Of a stretch of DNA of 37,819 nucleotides, positions 16,132-23,825 are shown in pieces. Position 1 is the first letter of the stretch; the number at the start of each line of letters is the position of its first letter. Below the pieces are notes generated by a model, which did not search any database, was not told the origin of the DNA, and was given only the letters and a program-made list of their open reading frames with translations. This DNA is from Solobacterium sp. Its GTDB lineage: Bacteria > Bacillota_I > Bacilli_A > Erysipelotrichales > Erysipelotrichaceae. The translations under genes were made by a program, and so were the position numbers. Location of the stretch: assembly GCA_024693325.1 (NCBI GenBank), contig JAILLA010000103.1:1-37819 (forward strand). Direction: 5' to 3'.

Positions 16132-17499
16132 ATGAACTGGCAGAACAGACCTGATTTCAATGATCCGTGTGCAAAAACCAAGACCCGTGCACACAACACA
16201 TTCGGCGGGAAGACAGTAGAGATCCTGTACGGCGCAAAAGACGCTGACGGAAATCCGACTGAACCGAAGGATACGATGGAAGGAATCGGCCGCTGGACCG
16301 GTATCGAGGTGAACGGAAAATATCTGATGTTTACATGGCAGCATTCCGCAGAAGAAGGCGGTGCTGTTGAATATGGAACAGAGTACAAGGAAGATGCACT
16401 GAACGTCATGGAAGACGGCATCCTGAAAAAGCAGTCACTGTGCCGTGAAGCAGAAGCAGTCCTGAAAGAGATCGACAGCGAAGACGCTGAGGCAAAGATC
16501 GCTGCGATCAAAGAAGCATGGAATGCACTTCCCAACTGGGAAACCCCGAAAGAAGAAGAATACGCTAAGCGTTTCGAACTGGTATCAGGCAGATATGATT
16601 CCCGTGCCGAAACAGTCAAGGCTAACCGTACACTGAAAGAAGCAGTGCTTGCCAAGGCTGAAGAGATCAAGGAAGTCACAAACTTCAATGAAGCAAGAAA
16701 ACAGCTGAAAGCACTCCGCGGCGAACTGAGCGACATCGGTTCTGCAGGTGCTTCCACAGATGATGATCTGTGGGGACGCTTCAACGCGATCGAAAACGAT
16801 CTGCGCAGAAGACAGAGAGAATATTTCGACAACCTCGACGCAAACCGCGCAGCCGCAAGAGCAAAGAAAGAAGAAGTTATTGAAAACGCGAAGAAACTCG
16901 CTGACAATCCTTCCAACTGGAAGGCTGCAGGCGAACAGCTGAACAACCTGTTCAACGACTGGAAAGCAGCAGGAAGCGCAGGACGTGAAGTTGACGATGA
17001 ACTCTGGCAGTTATTCAACAACGTACGCCAGGACTTCTTCGCACGCAGACAGGCATTCTTCGATGAGCGCAACGCTCAGTGGGCAAAGAGCATCGAAACA
17101 AAGACAGCCCTGATCGAAGAAGCAGCTGCGATCACAGCTGAAAAGAACTACAGCAAAGAAAAGACAGAGCGCATGAAGGCTCTGGACAGAGAATGGAAGA
17201 CAGCAGGTTATTCCGGAAAGAATGACAACGACCGTCTTTGGGATGAATTCTGCAAGGCAAAGGAAGAATTCTGGAGCGCAAAGAAAGCGATCGCTGACAA
17301 ACGTTTCCAGGATCAGATCGACGCCAGACTGGCAAAGGTCGAAGAACTCAGCAAACAGATCGAAGACCTCGAATACCGTATGACGATCGTACCGAAGCCT
17401 GCAATGAAAAAGGATCTCGAAACATCCGTCTATCTGAAGAAGGGTGAGATCGAATCCGTACAGAAAGAGATCGACGATCTCAAGACAAAGCTCAGCTGA
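16132..17499 (+). CDS. DUF349-repeat helical protein
   Basis: A 455-residue, highly charged, alpha-helical protein. After an N-terminal region of about 110 residues there are four DUF349-like helical repeats (roughly 120-160, 170-235, 246-315 and 325-395). They share the pattern W...AG..G...DD.LW..F....F..R. A coiled-coil tail follows (LSKQIEDLE...). The family is widespread but has no defined biochemical role. The protein is soluble, with no signal peptide. The start is taken at ATG 16132, preceded by AAAGGAG 12 bases away; the ATG at 16102 has no ribosome site. It is a single-gene unit with a strong terminator. The gene stands alone between divergent and convergent neighbours, so context gives no function. 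Confidence 0.88.
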   Translation: MNWQNRPDFNDPCAKTKTRAHNTFGGKTVEILYGAKDADGNPTEPKDTMEGIGRWTGIEVNGKYLMFTWQHSAEEGGAVEYGTEYKEDALNVMEDGILKKQSLCREAEAVLKEIDSEDAEAKIAAIKEAWNALPNWETPKEEEYAKRFELVSGRYDSRAETVKANRTLKEAVLAKAEEIKEVTNFNEARKQLKALRGELSDIGSAGASTDDDLWGRFNAIENDLRRRQREYFDNLDANRAAARAKKEEVIENAKKLADNPSNWKAAGEQLNNLFNDWKAAGSAGREVDDELWQLFNNVRQDFFARRQAFFDERNAQWAKSIETKTALIEEAAAITAEKNYSKEKTERMKALDREWKTAGYSGKNDNDRLWDEFCKAKEEFWSAKKAIADKRFQDQIDARLAKVEELSKQIEDLEYRMTIVPKPAMKKDLETSVYLKKGEIESVQKEIDDLKTKLS

Positions 17500-17507
17500 A
17501 TCTTATG

Positions 17508-17538
17508 AAGGAACCGCGGATGAAGCGGTTCCTTTTTT
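17508..17538 (+). terminator. Terminator of the DUF349 gene
   Basis: GGAACCGC (17510-17517) pairs perfectly with GCGGTTCC (17525-17532), extended by AA/TT, and runs into TTTTTTCTTT. It begins 9 bases past the stop codon. Confidence 0.92.
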
Positions 17539-17569
17539 CTTTGTGTCAAGCAGTTCCTGCGGACTGCGG

Positions 17570-17595
17570 AAAAAAGCAGGGGATGTTCCCCTGCT
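17570..17595 (-). terminator. Terminator of the MerR operon
   Basis: AGCAGGGG and CCCCTGCT (17575-17582 with 17588-17595) form a perfect 8-bp stem with a 5-nt loop, followed on the minus strand by a run of T. It lies 3 bases past the 83-residue gene and converges on the DUF349 terminator. Confidence 0.92.
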
Positions 17596-17597
17596 CT

Positions 17598-17849
17598 TCA
17601 CCATACCGTTCTGCTGAATGTCATCTTCCCCCAGTGGTAATTTGTTTTCGCTATATGATCTGCTGCCTCTTTGATCTGTTTCTGCTGTGACGATGTCACA
17701 TGCCCTTCGATCACATAATAAGTAAGTCCTCTGTGCGTCAGATGCGAACCCGTTGTATACTCAGCGGATGCCTGTTCATACAGTTCTTTGAGTGTTTCGA
17801 GTTCGGATGTTTTGTAGGTACCGTACATGAGAATCGTTTTTTCCTTCAT
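17598..17849 (-). CDS. Small protein of unknown function (83 aa)
   Basis: I do not recognise this protein. It is soluble, has no cysteines or signal peptide, and has an N-terminal strand (TILMYGTYK), a helix (LETLKELYEQA), two strands (LTYYVIEG) and a second helix (SSQQKQIKEAADHIAK). This beta-alpha-beta-alpha pattern could be a small ferredoxin-like fold. The ATG at 17849 shares its first base with the last base of the upstream MerR stop (TAATG) and has GGAGG six bases before it, so translation is coupled. It is the last gene before a strong terminator. It may be the target or partner of the MerR regulator. A longer frame (to 17918) runs inside merR and lacks support. Confidence 0.75.
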   Translation of the reverse strand: MKEKTILMYGTYKTSELETLKELYEQASAEYTTGSHLTHRGLTYYVIEGHVTSSQQKQIKEAADHIAKTNYHWGKMTFSRTVW

Positions 17850-18235
17850 TACTGTCCTCCCTGTATTCTTCCGATCATTGCCTGAAGACGAATGATCTGA
17901 TCGTTTGTCTGACTGCATTCCTGCTGCATTCTCTCCATTGCCCGGTTCAGCACCATGACCCTGTCACAGCCCGGATCATCAAGGATCGCCGAGATCTCGG
18001 ACAGATGCAGTCCTGCTTCGCGGTATCTCAGGATCATGCGCAGGCGCATCAGCGCCTCAGCGTCATACTGTTTGAAGTTCTGTGAACCTGTTCTGCATAC
18101 AGGTTTCAGGAGACCGGTCCTGTCATAGTAAAAGAGCGTCTTTCTGGTCACTCCCGTGAGTGCGCAGATCTCCGATACACTGTACAGATGGATCGATGTG
18201 TCCCTTAGGGAACGGTATGTCTGTTCTTCCGTCAT
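17849..18235 (-). CDS. MerR-family transcriptional regulator
   Basis: About 128 residues. A winged helix-turn-helix of MerR type starts near residue 15: YSVSEICALTGVTRKTLFYY, then DRTGLLKP and a wing ending FKQYDAEAL. A helical dimerisation segment follows and the protein ends in a coiled coil (MERMQQECSQTND). There is no cysteine pair or large effector domain, so the signal is not a typical metal and cannot be inferred. The frame can be extended to a TTG at 18301, but ATG at 18235 is preferred: it follows an AGG-containing stretch and starts just before the domain. It lies 71 bases after the zinc-ribbon gene and overlaps the next gene by one base, so all three probably form one transcript. 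Confidence 0.85.
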   Translation of the reverse strand: MTEEQTYRSLRDTSIHLYSVSEICALTGVTRKTLFYYDRTGLLKPVCRTGSQNFKQYDAEALMRLRMILRYREAGLHLSEISAILDDPGCDRVMVLNRAMERMQQECSQTNDQIIRLQAMIGRIQGGQ

Positions 18236-18306
18236 CCTGCTTACCTGCAGGCAAATCTTAGCGGAAGGTTCAGACTGTATCCATGCCCAAAATATTTCCA
18301 AAACGA

Positions 18307-19308
18307 TCAGGGTTCTTCCTGGTGTTCCGCCTTTCTGCGGGCAACTGCTTCCTCCATGCGCCTGGCATCGCTCTGCCTGATCCCGTTCAGGGCGTCTTCC
18401 CGGTTTTCGTAGATCTCATCCGGTTCAAGAACATTCAGCCAGCCGCATACCCTGCACTGCCATACCGGCAGATGATCATCAAAGCCCTCCTGTTCATTCA
18501 GATGTTCCAGGCAGTGATCGCAATACCATTCCACATCCGGGAATCTCTGATCGAATGCGTCCCCGTAATATACCGGCTCGTATTCTTCCGGAAAAAACAG
18601 GAAATGGATCTTGTCACGCAGTGTTCCGTCTTCACTTGCCTGTCTGTGCACGGCGATCATGGAGCTGTCGAACATTCTCAATACCCTGCCTGATTCATTC
18701 CTCAAAAGTCCTCCGATCAGCAGCCAGAGATAAGCTATTGCCAGGCTCTGTCTGTCATACAGGGTCAGCTGATACGCTGCATTGTAAAGGATCCCGTCAA
18801 AGCATTCATCATCCATGGGAAAAGGCTCGCTGTTCTTACTGTACTCATCCATTTCTGCCCTGTTTTCAGCCATTTCCAGAACAGCCTGCAGTACGGTCTC
18901 ACCGAACGCGTCTGTCTGTTCGTCAGTAAATGCTTCAATATGCTTATATACATGTTCCTTCAGACTGCTCAGCAGGTCCATGTCCGTCACCATCAGGTTT
19001 GCCAGGTGCCGGCGGATCAGTTCTGCTGTCTTCCGTTCTTTCTCCTGGTTTCCCTTTGCGGTGCCGATCAGCCTGCCGGTGATCTGGGCGATCCTTCTGC
19101 TGCCTCCGGAATACAGTTTCCCGTGATCACGTGACGCATAGATATGGTATTCCATATCCACATACTCTGCTTCCTGTTTCCCGGGTGTCTCCCTGACCGT
19201 AACGATCAGTCCCGGAAACCACTCTTCCAGGATATCCAGCTGGGAGCCGGCACTGATCCCGAGAAATGATGTGTACAGTTCTGCAGCATAGCCAAGTCTT
19301 AATTCCAT
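18307..19308 (-). CDS. Unrecognised protein with C-terminal zinc ribbon (333 aa)
   Basis: I do not recognise this protein. Residues 1-85 look like a mixed alpha/beta domain, 86-160 are helical and charged, and 165-240 contain hydrophobic helices (AIAYLWLLIGGLL) that look buried rather than membrane-spanning. Residues 260-290 hold a clear zinc ribbon: C263-x2-C266 and C285-x2-C288 (WYCDHC...CRVC), followed by a charged helix. There is no signal peptide, so it is cytoplasmic. The ATG at 19308 has AAGGAG about seven bases before it. It is first of three genes, followed by a MerR regulator and a small unknown protein. The ribbon could mediate contact with a nucleic acid or protein, which is inference only. 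Confidence 0.8.
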   Translation of the reverse strand: MELRLGYAAELYTSFLGISAGSQLDILEEWFPGLIVTVRETPGKQEAEYVDMEYHIYASRDHGKLYSGGSRRIAQITGRLIGTAKGNQEKERKTAELIRRHLANLMVTDMDLLSSLKEHVYKHIEAFTDEQTDAFGETVLQAVLEMAENRAEMDEYSKNSEPFPMDDECFDGILYNAAYQLTLYDRQSLAIAYLWLLIGGLLRNESGRVLRMFDSSMIAVHRQASEDGTLRDKIHFLFFPEEYEPVYYGDAFDQRFPDVEWYCDHCLEHLNEQEGFDDHLPVWQCRVCGWLNVLEPDEIYENREDALNGIRQSDARRMEEAVARRKAEHQEEP

Positions 19309-19355
19309 ATGTGTTCTCCTTCCATGGTTTCATAACAGGAAGTGTTTATTATGCG

Positions 19356-19388
19356 AAAAAAAGGATCCGTACATGATGACAGATCCTT
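19356..19388 (-). terminator. Terminator of the DUF937 gene
   Basis: AAGGATC (19361-19367) pairs with GATCCTT (19382-19388) across a 14-nt loop. The minus-strand tail is a run of T. It lies 18 bases past the DUF937 stop and before the next operon. Confidence 0.8.
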
Positions 19389-19406
19389 CGTTGAGATGTA
19401 TTTGAA

Positions 19407-20210
19407 TTATTTCATCATGGAAGCGAGGATGTTCAGAAGCTGTGTTCCGTCCATCTGGGCAGAAGGCTGCTGGACAGGCTGCTGAGTCTGACCCAGTCCG
19501 CCGAGCAGACTGAGCAGGGAACCGGCACTGGCTGCTGTATTTGAAGCAGGTGCTGCTGCCTGTGATGCTCCGCCGAGCAGATTGAGCAGGGAACCTGCGC
19601 CGCCTGCAGTATTTGCGGAAGGAGCCGCTGCCTGTGATGTTCCGCCGAGCAGTGAATTCAGAAGGCCTGCTGCACCGGAAGACTGCTGAGCCTGTGCCTG
19701 TGCCTGCTGGACTGTCTGTCCTGCGAATGTGTTGAAAAGGCTTGTCAGATCAGCTGCGGGAGCTGCTGCAGGTGCTGCTGCGGCTGCTGTCTGCTGCTGA
19801 GCGGAAGAAGCTGCTGCTGCAGAGAGTGCGGAGAGCAGAGCCGGTGCGAGACTTGCCAGACCTCTGGTGACTTCTTCACCCTTCAGTCCTGTTTCTTCAG
19901 CCAGATCAGCTACGACTTTCTTCTCATCATTGCCGAGGATATGACGGATGATCTTGCCGCCGTCTTCTTCGTCAACTTCGTCGATCTGTTCAGCCATGGA
20001 ACGCTTGCTTGTATGCTGTGTCAGAGCGTTCAGCAGTGATGCTGCGCCGCCCTGTGAAAGGACGTTCTTGGTCAGATACTTGATCAGTATGGGCAGAGCT
20101 GCCATGATCAGCTTTCTTACAAGAATGGATGTCAATCCTGTCTTTTTGGACATGGAATTAACGGAAGAATTGGTAAGCAGAGCGCTCAGTAAAAGCTGCA
20201 GTAAATTCAT
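19407..20210 (-). CDS. DUF937-family protein with Ala/Gln-rich repeat tail
   Basis: A 267-residue protein. Residues 1-130 fit the DUF937 (YidB-like) helical domain: MNLLQLLLSALL at the start, then LTKNVLSQGGAASLLNAL, an acidic patch (DEVDEEDGG) and GLKGEEVTRGLASLAPALL. From 131 on the chain is low-complexity, rich in Ala, Gln and Ser. At 181-240 it contains two and a half copies of a 24-residue repeat (AGSLLNLLGG plus a spacer). The short LLNxLLGG segments resemble the DUF937 core helices, so they may act as self-association motifs. YidB-like proteins have no firm function. There is no signal peptide. The ATG at 20210 has AAGGAG 11 bases before it. It is a single gene with its own terminator. 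Confidence 0.85.
   Translation of the reverse strand: MNLLQLLLSALLTNSSVNSMSKKTGLTSILVRKLIMAALPILIKYLTKNVLSQGGAASLLNALTQHTSKRSMAEQIDEVDEEDGGKIIRHILGNDEKKVVADLAEETGLKGEEVTRGLASLAPALLSALSAAAASSAQQQTAAAAAPAAAPAADLTSLFNTFAGQTVQQAQAQAQQSSGAAGLLNSLLGGTSQAAAPSANTAGGAGSLLNLLGGASQAAAPASNTAASAGSLLSLLGGLGQTQQPVQQPSAQMDGTQLLNILASMMK
19491..19670 (-). repeat. 72-bp tandem repeat in the DUF937 gene
   Basis: Two full 72-bp units and a partial third encode residues 181-204, 205-228 and 229-240, each beginning AG(S/L)LL and containing LLGG. The units differ at several codons. Such arrays can change copy number by slippage, always in frame. Confidence 0.8.
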
Positions 20211-20447
20211 ATGATTTCAATCTCCTTATTCTTTATCATCATTTTACAACCAATGAAGGCACTTGACACAAAAAACATGTACCGGATGAAGATATTAATC
20301 AAGCACACAAAAATCACAAAAGCAGTCATGATTATATGTTTTTATGACAGGAAAAGCCACCGGTACCGTCATATAATACATGTATCAGAACAGAAAGCAG
20401 CCGTACCTCAGAAGGTACTATGACATACCCCCTCCATGACACAGAAC

Positions 20448-20467
20448 AGGCTCACCCGGAGCCTTTT
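20448..20467 (+). terminator. Orphan plus-strand terminator
   Basis: AGGCTC (20448-20453), loop ACCCG, GAGCCT (20459-20464), then TTTTCTG. The geometry is that of a plus-strand terminator, yet no plus-strand gene precedes it within about 3 kb. Confidence 0.55.
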
Positions 20468-20482
20468 CTGTCTGCGCATAAG

Positions 20483-20506
20483 AAAAACGGGAGATCAGAT
20501 CTCCCG
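20483..20506 (-). terminator. Terminator of the OB-fold-like lipoprotein gene
   Basis: CGGGAGA (20488-20494) pairs perfectly with TCTCCCG (20500-20506) over a 5-nt loop, and the minus-strand tail is TTTTTCTT. It follows the lipoprotein stop by 16 bases. Confidence 0.9.
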
Positions 20507-20522
20507 CTTCCGCGATCCATTG

Positions 20523-21272
20523 TTATTTCTTTGTAACCTTTGTGATGTGCGGGTTAACGCCTTCATACCAGTACAGGAAGCCTTCCAGATCAACTTTATC
20601 GCCTACTGCAAGACCTTCAACTGCCTTGTAAACATCAGTGCTGCTGTCACAGAGATATGCTTCTACAGTGAATGTGTATGTCTTGCCGTCCTTGGAGACG
20701 TCGAAGTACAGGTCATCACCCTGTGAACCGGAGCCATCCCAGTTGTACATGAATGCGACATCATTGCCGTTGTCATCCTTTTTCGCTTCAACTGTCATGT
20801 CCTTGAAGGAAACCAGCTGGTTCTGATGATCGATGATCTCGTCTTTTCCGAGGAGATCTGTTACATCAACAGCAGTTGCGATCCAGTTGCCTTCTTCCAG
20901 TTCGAATGTTGCATCTGTGATCTCGATCTCACCTGACCATTCAGACTTGTAGCCCGTGACCTTGATCTTCTGACCCGGGACCAGTTTTTCATAGTCAGCT
21001 TCTGAGCATGCCATTCCATACAGGAAATATGCGCCGTCAGCGTCCTGTGTATAGACAGTAGCTGTGTCATTCCACCAGGACTGTTTACCCTGAACATAAG
21101 CTTCGATCGTAACTTCTGAATTCAGTTCAGCAGCTGCGTATTCTGCATAAGTCATGACGCCTTCGGATTTTGCTGAATCAGCTCCGGCTGCAGGAGCTTC
21201 TTCTTTCTTGGAGCCGCATCCTGCCGCAAGAACAAGAACTGATGAGAGTAATACTTTCGTAAATTTCTTCAT
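20523..21272 (-). CDS. Lipoprotein with two OB-fold-like segments
   Basis: A 249-residue secreted lipoprotein. The lipobox LAAGC places the lipidated cysteine at residue 19, followed by a short linker. Two related beta-rich segments follow (about 45-130 and 140-249). Each has a V-x-AYV or YLC strand, a displayed aromatic patch, a GxKI/VxVTGY or GDKVDLEGF turn, and a closing strand. This resembles tandem OB folds of the sort found in many Gram-positive lipoproteins; the ligand is unknown. I chose ATG at 21272, with AAGGGGG 11-12 bases before it; the longer frame to 21437 overlaps the binding-protein gene and lacks a signal. It lies just after the sugar ABC operon but has its own promoter (21307-21336) and terminator, so it can be expressed separately. 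Confidence 0.85.
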   Translation of the reverse strand: MKKFTKVLLSSVLVLAAGCGSKKEEAPAAGADSAKSEGVMTYAEYAAAELNSEVTIEAYVQGKQSWWNDTATVYTQDADGAYFLYGMACSEADYEKLVPGQKIKVTGYKSEWSGEIEITDATFELEEGNWIATAVDVTDLLGKDEIIDHQNQLVSFKDMTVEAKKDDNGNDVAFMYNWDGSGSQGDDLYFDVSKDGKTYTFTVEAYLCDSSTDVYKAVEGLAVGDKVDLEGFLYWYEGVNPHITKVTKK

Positions 21273-21306
21273 GATAATCGTTCCCCCTTTCAATGGAACA
21301 TAATTC

Positions 21307-21336
21307 ATTATAACTGAATTAACGGAAAGCTGTGAA
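21307..21336 (-). promoter_or_regulatory. Promoter of the OB-fold-like lipoprotein gene
   Basis: Minus strand TTCACA (21331-21336), 18-nt spacer, TATAAT (21307-21312), about 35 bases before the ATG at 21272 and just after the stop of the binding-protein gene. Confidence 0.75.
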
Positions 21337-21346
21337 TAATTGATGA

Positions 21347-22942
21347 TCAGGCTGTTTCTTTCTTTTGCTTTGCCCGCATGCGCAGGACATACACGCCGAT
21401 GCATACCCATGTGACAGCCAGGATGCCAAGCATCCATTTCGCTGTGGCAGGCAGCGGACCCAGGTCTTCCCTGGATTCTGCTCCGGCAGCAGATCCCTGA
21501 TCCAGACGGTACAGGGCAGAAACATTCGTGAAGAGTTTTTCCATGTACGCCTCATCGATCGTTTCCTTGCGGTTGACCGATTTGGTGACATTTTCGATCA
21601 TCTGTCCTGCCGCATCACGCAGCGATGTGGAACCGTTGAAGACAGGTGTTACAAATGTATGTTCGGTGTTTTCCAGCAGGAGCTGTGTCGCTTCGATCTT
21701 GACATTGTAATGGAGTTCATTGTCTTCTCCGCTTCTTGCCAGGTAATCCTGATAGGACGCGTCGCTTCTTGCCTTCATCGTTACAGGGACGTATCCTTCT
21801 GTTTCCGAATAGGCGATCTGGACATCGTTTGTCAGCAGATACTGGGCAAACAGCCAGGATGCCAGGACCTCCTGGGGATCACGCTTGTTGAAGATACAGA
21901 TGGAAGGTCCCTGTGAGATCATGTACGGATCGGAAGGATCGAACTGCGGGACTGTTCTGACTGCCGTTTCAAATTCAACGAATTTGTCTGCGCTGATATC
22001 AGACAGAGGCGCATATGTACCCATCCATGTCGCGCCGGCTGTCGAGTCGATCGCAAAGATGCACTGGCCTGCATCCAGGAAGTTGGCAGGATAGCTTGAG
22101 ATCTTGAATGTCGAGAAGGCACCGGTCTTTGCGTGCTTTGCGACCTCATAGAGAATTTCTTTGGTCGTATCATTGAAGATCTCGATCTCACCATTCTCAT
22201 TGGAATAGCCTGCCCCTTTCTGCTTCAGCATCTGGATCATCATGTTGTCGGTGGACTTGTAGATGATCGGGATCATGACTTTCTGTCCGTTGACTTTATA
22301 GTTGCCGGACGCGTCTTTTGCTGTAGCAGCTTCGGCGACTTCGAACATGAAGTCCCATGTCAGTGTCTCAGGCAGTTCATAGCCGAGTTTTTCAACATAC
22401 GTCTTATTGATGTAAACAGCTTCCGTAGAACGCATGTACGGGATGGCATAATGCGCTCCGGAGACGATGCATTCATCCAGGAATTCCATGATCATTTCGT
22501 TGCTGTCGGGACCGTCATACTTCAGCCGGCTTCCGCCGAATCCGTAATTGCCGTCCGCAAACAGTTCATCCAGTCCGACCATGACATTCGTACCGCTCAG
22601 ATAAGTGGCGATATGGTCCGGGTATGTAATGCATACATTAGGAGTCGTATTCGTGGCGATGTTGGTAATGACATCGTTGTAGATCTTGCCGTAGTCCGTA
22701 TACAGCCTCATGTTGACCGTGATATTCGGATACAGCTTTTCAAAATCAGAAATGGCTTTTTCGTAGATCCTCGTCTGGGTCTTGTTGGTATCGTTCTTTG
22801 CCCAGAACGTGATCTCATAATTCTTTGATTCATCAAATTGATCCGGTACAGCAAACGCCTCGATGCCCTGTGATCCGTGGCAGCCTGTCAGCGACAGCGC
22901 GCAGGCACAGCCAAGGATCCATTTCCATAATGAGTTTCTCAT
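21347..22942 (-). CDS. ABC sugar-type solute-binding lipoprotein with C-terminal membrane helix
   Basis: A 531-residue extracellular solute-binding protein of the carbohydrate (MalE/UgpB-like) class. The lipobox LTGC puts the lipid anchor on C21. The mature domain starts with the usual EITFWAKND strand and contains typical landmarks (PNVCITYPDHIATYL, VYINKTYVEKLGYELP, TLTWDFMFEVA). The odd part is the C terminus: after a Gly/Ala/Pro linker, residues 503-520 form a hydrophobic helix (WMLGILAVTWVCIGVYVL) followed by the basic tail RMRAKQKK. This is a stop-transfer pattern, so the protein should be held in the membrane at both ends. Most binding lipoproteins lack this. It overlaps the upstream permease by 4 bases (ATGA) and is last in the importer operon. 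The sugar is unknown. Confidence 0.92.
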   Translation of the reverse strand: MRNSLWKWILGCACALSLTGCHGSQGIEAFAVPDQFDESKNYEITFWAKNDTNKTQTRIYEKAISDFEKLYPNITVNMRLYTDYGKIYNDVITNIATNTTPNVCITYPDHIATYLSGTNVMVGLDELFADGNYGFGGSRLKYDGPDSNEMIMEFLDECIVSGAHYAIPYMRSTEAVYINKTYVEKLGYELPETLTWDFMFEVAEAATAKDASGNYKVNGQKVMIPIIYKSTDNMMIQMLKQKGAGYSNENGEIEIFNDTTKEILYEVAKHAKTGAFSTFKISSYPANFLDAGQCIFAIDSTAGATWMGTYAPLSDISADKFVEFETAVRTVPQFDPSDPYMISQGPSICIFNKRDPQEVLASWLFAQYLLTNDVQIAYSETEGYVPVTMKARSDASYQDYLARSGEDNELHYNVKIEATQLLLENTEHTFVTPVFNGSTSLRDAAGQMIENVTKSVNRKETIDEAYMEKLFTNVSALYRLDQGSAAGAESREDLGPLPATAKWMLGILAVTWVCIGVYVLRMRAKQKKETA

Positions 22943-23817
22943 GCGCCTTTCGTGCCTCCCCGGGAAACACCCGCCATGATCTTCTTGTGGAAGATCAGGA
23001 ACAGAATGATCAGCGGAACCGAGATAACAACGACAGCTGCCATCATGGCAGGGATGTTTTCACGTCCGAAGCCGTTTTCCCTGATCTCCTGGATACCGTT
23101 GGAAACGAGGAAGTACATTGCGTCATCCGTGATCAGTCTCGGCCATACATAGGAGTTCCAGCATTCGATGACCTTCAGGATCGTGATCGTAACGATCGTC
23201 GGCTGGCAGATCGGGATCATGACCTTGAGCAGATATTTGAGATCGCTCGTACCGTCTACCTTCGCTGCCTTGTACAGTTCTTCCGGGATCTGCTCAAAGT
23301 TCTCTTTCAGCAGGTAGATATAGAAGATCGAGGCGACCGAAGGCAGGATCAGACCGGCAAACGTATTTCTCAAGCCTGCGTTTGTGATCGTGACGAAGTT
23401 CGTGATGATGACCAGTTCGTTGGGGATCATCATGAGTGCGAGGAACATCGTGAATACGAGGTTCTTTCCCTTGAATTCCAGTCTTGAGAAGGCAAATGCC
23501 GCAAGGATCGTTACCACCAGCATCAGTATGGTCGTGATCAGCGTAAAGATGATCGTATTGCCGAAATATCTGGCAAGCGGTACGGCCGTAAACGCATCCG
23601 CATAGTTCTGGAATGTCGGGGCTGTCGTATAGAGTTTCGGGATATATTCGCTGTTATAAGCGCTGTAGCTCTTCAGTGATGTCAGGATCATCCAGTAAAA
23701 CGGGAACAGGACGATCAGTCCCCACAGGACAAGCAGCGTATAGGTGATGACCGTGCGGATACGCTGGCTTCTTTCAGCGGACTTTTTAGCCTGTTGAATT
23801 TCATTCATCGTTGTCAT
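22939..23817 (-). CDS. ABC sugar-type permease, MalG/UgpE-like
   Basis: A 292-residue inner-membrane permease of the carbohydrate ABC importer class. It has six hydrophobic helices and the cytoplasmic coupling loop (EAA motif) LYKAAKVDGTSDLKYLLKVM, which docks on the ATPase. I chose ATG at 23817, with GAGG six bases before it; the longer frame to 23868 overlaps the upstream permease and has no ribosome site. A second ATG lies three codons on. It pairs with the MalF-like permease 8 bases upstream. Together they form the transmembrane channel of the importer. Confidence 0.94.
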   Translation of the reverse strand: MTTMNEIQQAKKSAERSQRIRTVITYTLLVLWGLIVLFPFYWMILTSLKSYSAYNSEYIPKLYTTAPTFQNYADAFTAVPLARYFGNTIIFTLITTILMLVVTILAAFAFSRLEFKGKNLVFTMFLALMMIPNELVIITNFVTITNAGLRNTFAGLILPSVASIFYIYLLKENFEQIPEELYKAAKVDGTSDLKYLLKVMIPICQPTIVTITILKVIECWNSYVWPRLITDDAMYFLVSNGIQEIRENGFGRENIPAMMAAVVVISVPLIILFLIFHKKIMAGVSRGGTKGA

Positions 23818-23825
23818 AGTCCACC

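Larger units (their letters stand above)
20211..20522. other. Intergenic region between DUF937 and lipoprotein genes
   Basis: About 310 bases without a convincing gene. The plus-strand 70-codon frame from 20211 lacks a ribosome site. For the minus-strand DUF937 gene a TAAAAT-like -10 lies near 20243-20248, with a weak -35. On the plus strand TTGACA (20263-20268) and TATAAT (20372-20377) occur but not with each other's proper spacing. Two terminators of opposite direction close the region (20448-20467 and 20483-20506). Confidence 0.45.

Noticed and set aside
16128..17072. 314-codon minus-strand open frame
   Set aside because: It is antisense to the DUF349 gene, rich in Ser and Ala as expected from reading its charged helical codons backwards, and has no ribosome site or family motif.
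20211..20423. 70-codon plus-strand frame between DUF937 and the lipoprotein
   Set aside because: There is no ribosome site and its composition looks random. A small RNA would be a better explanation for the nearby plus-strand terminator.
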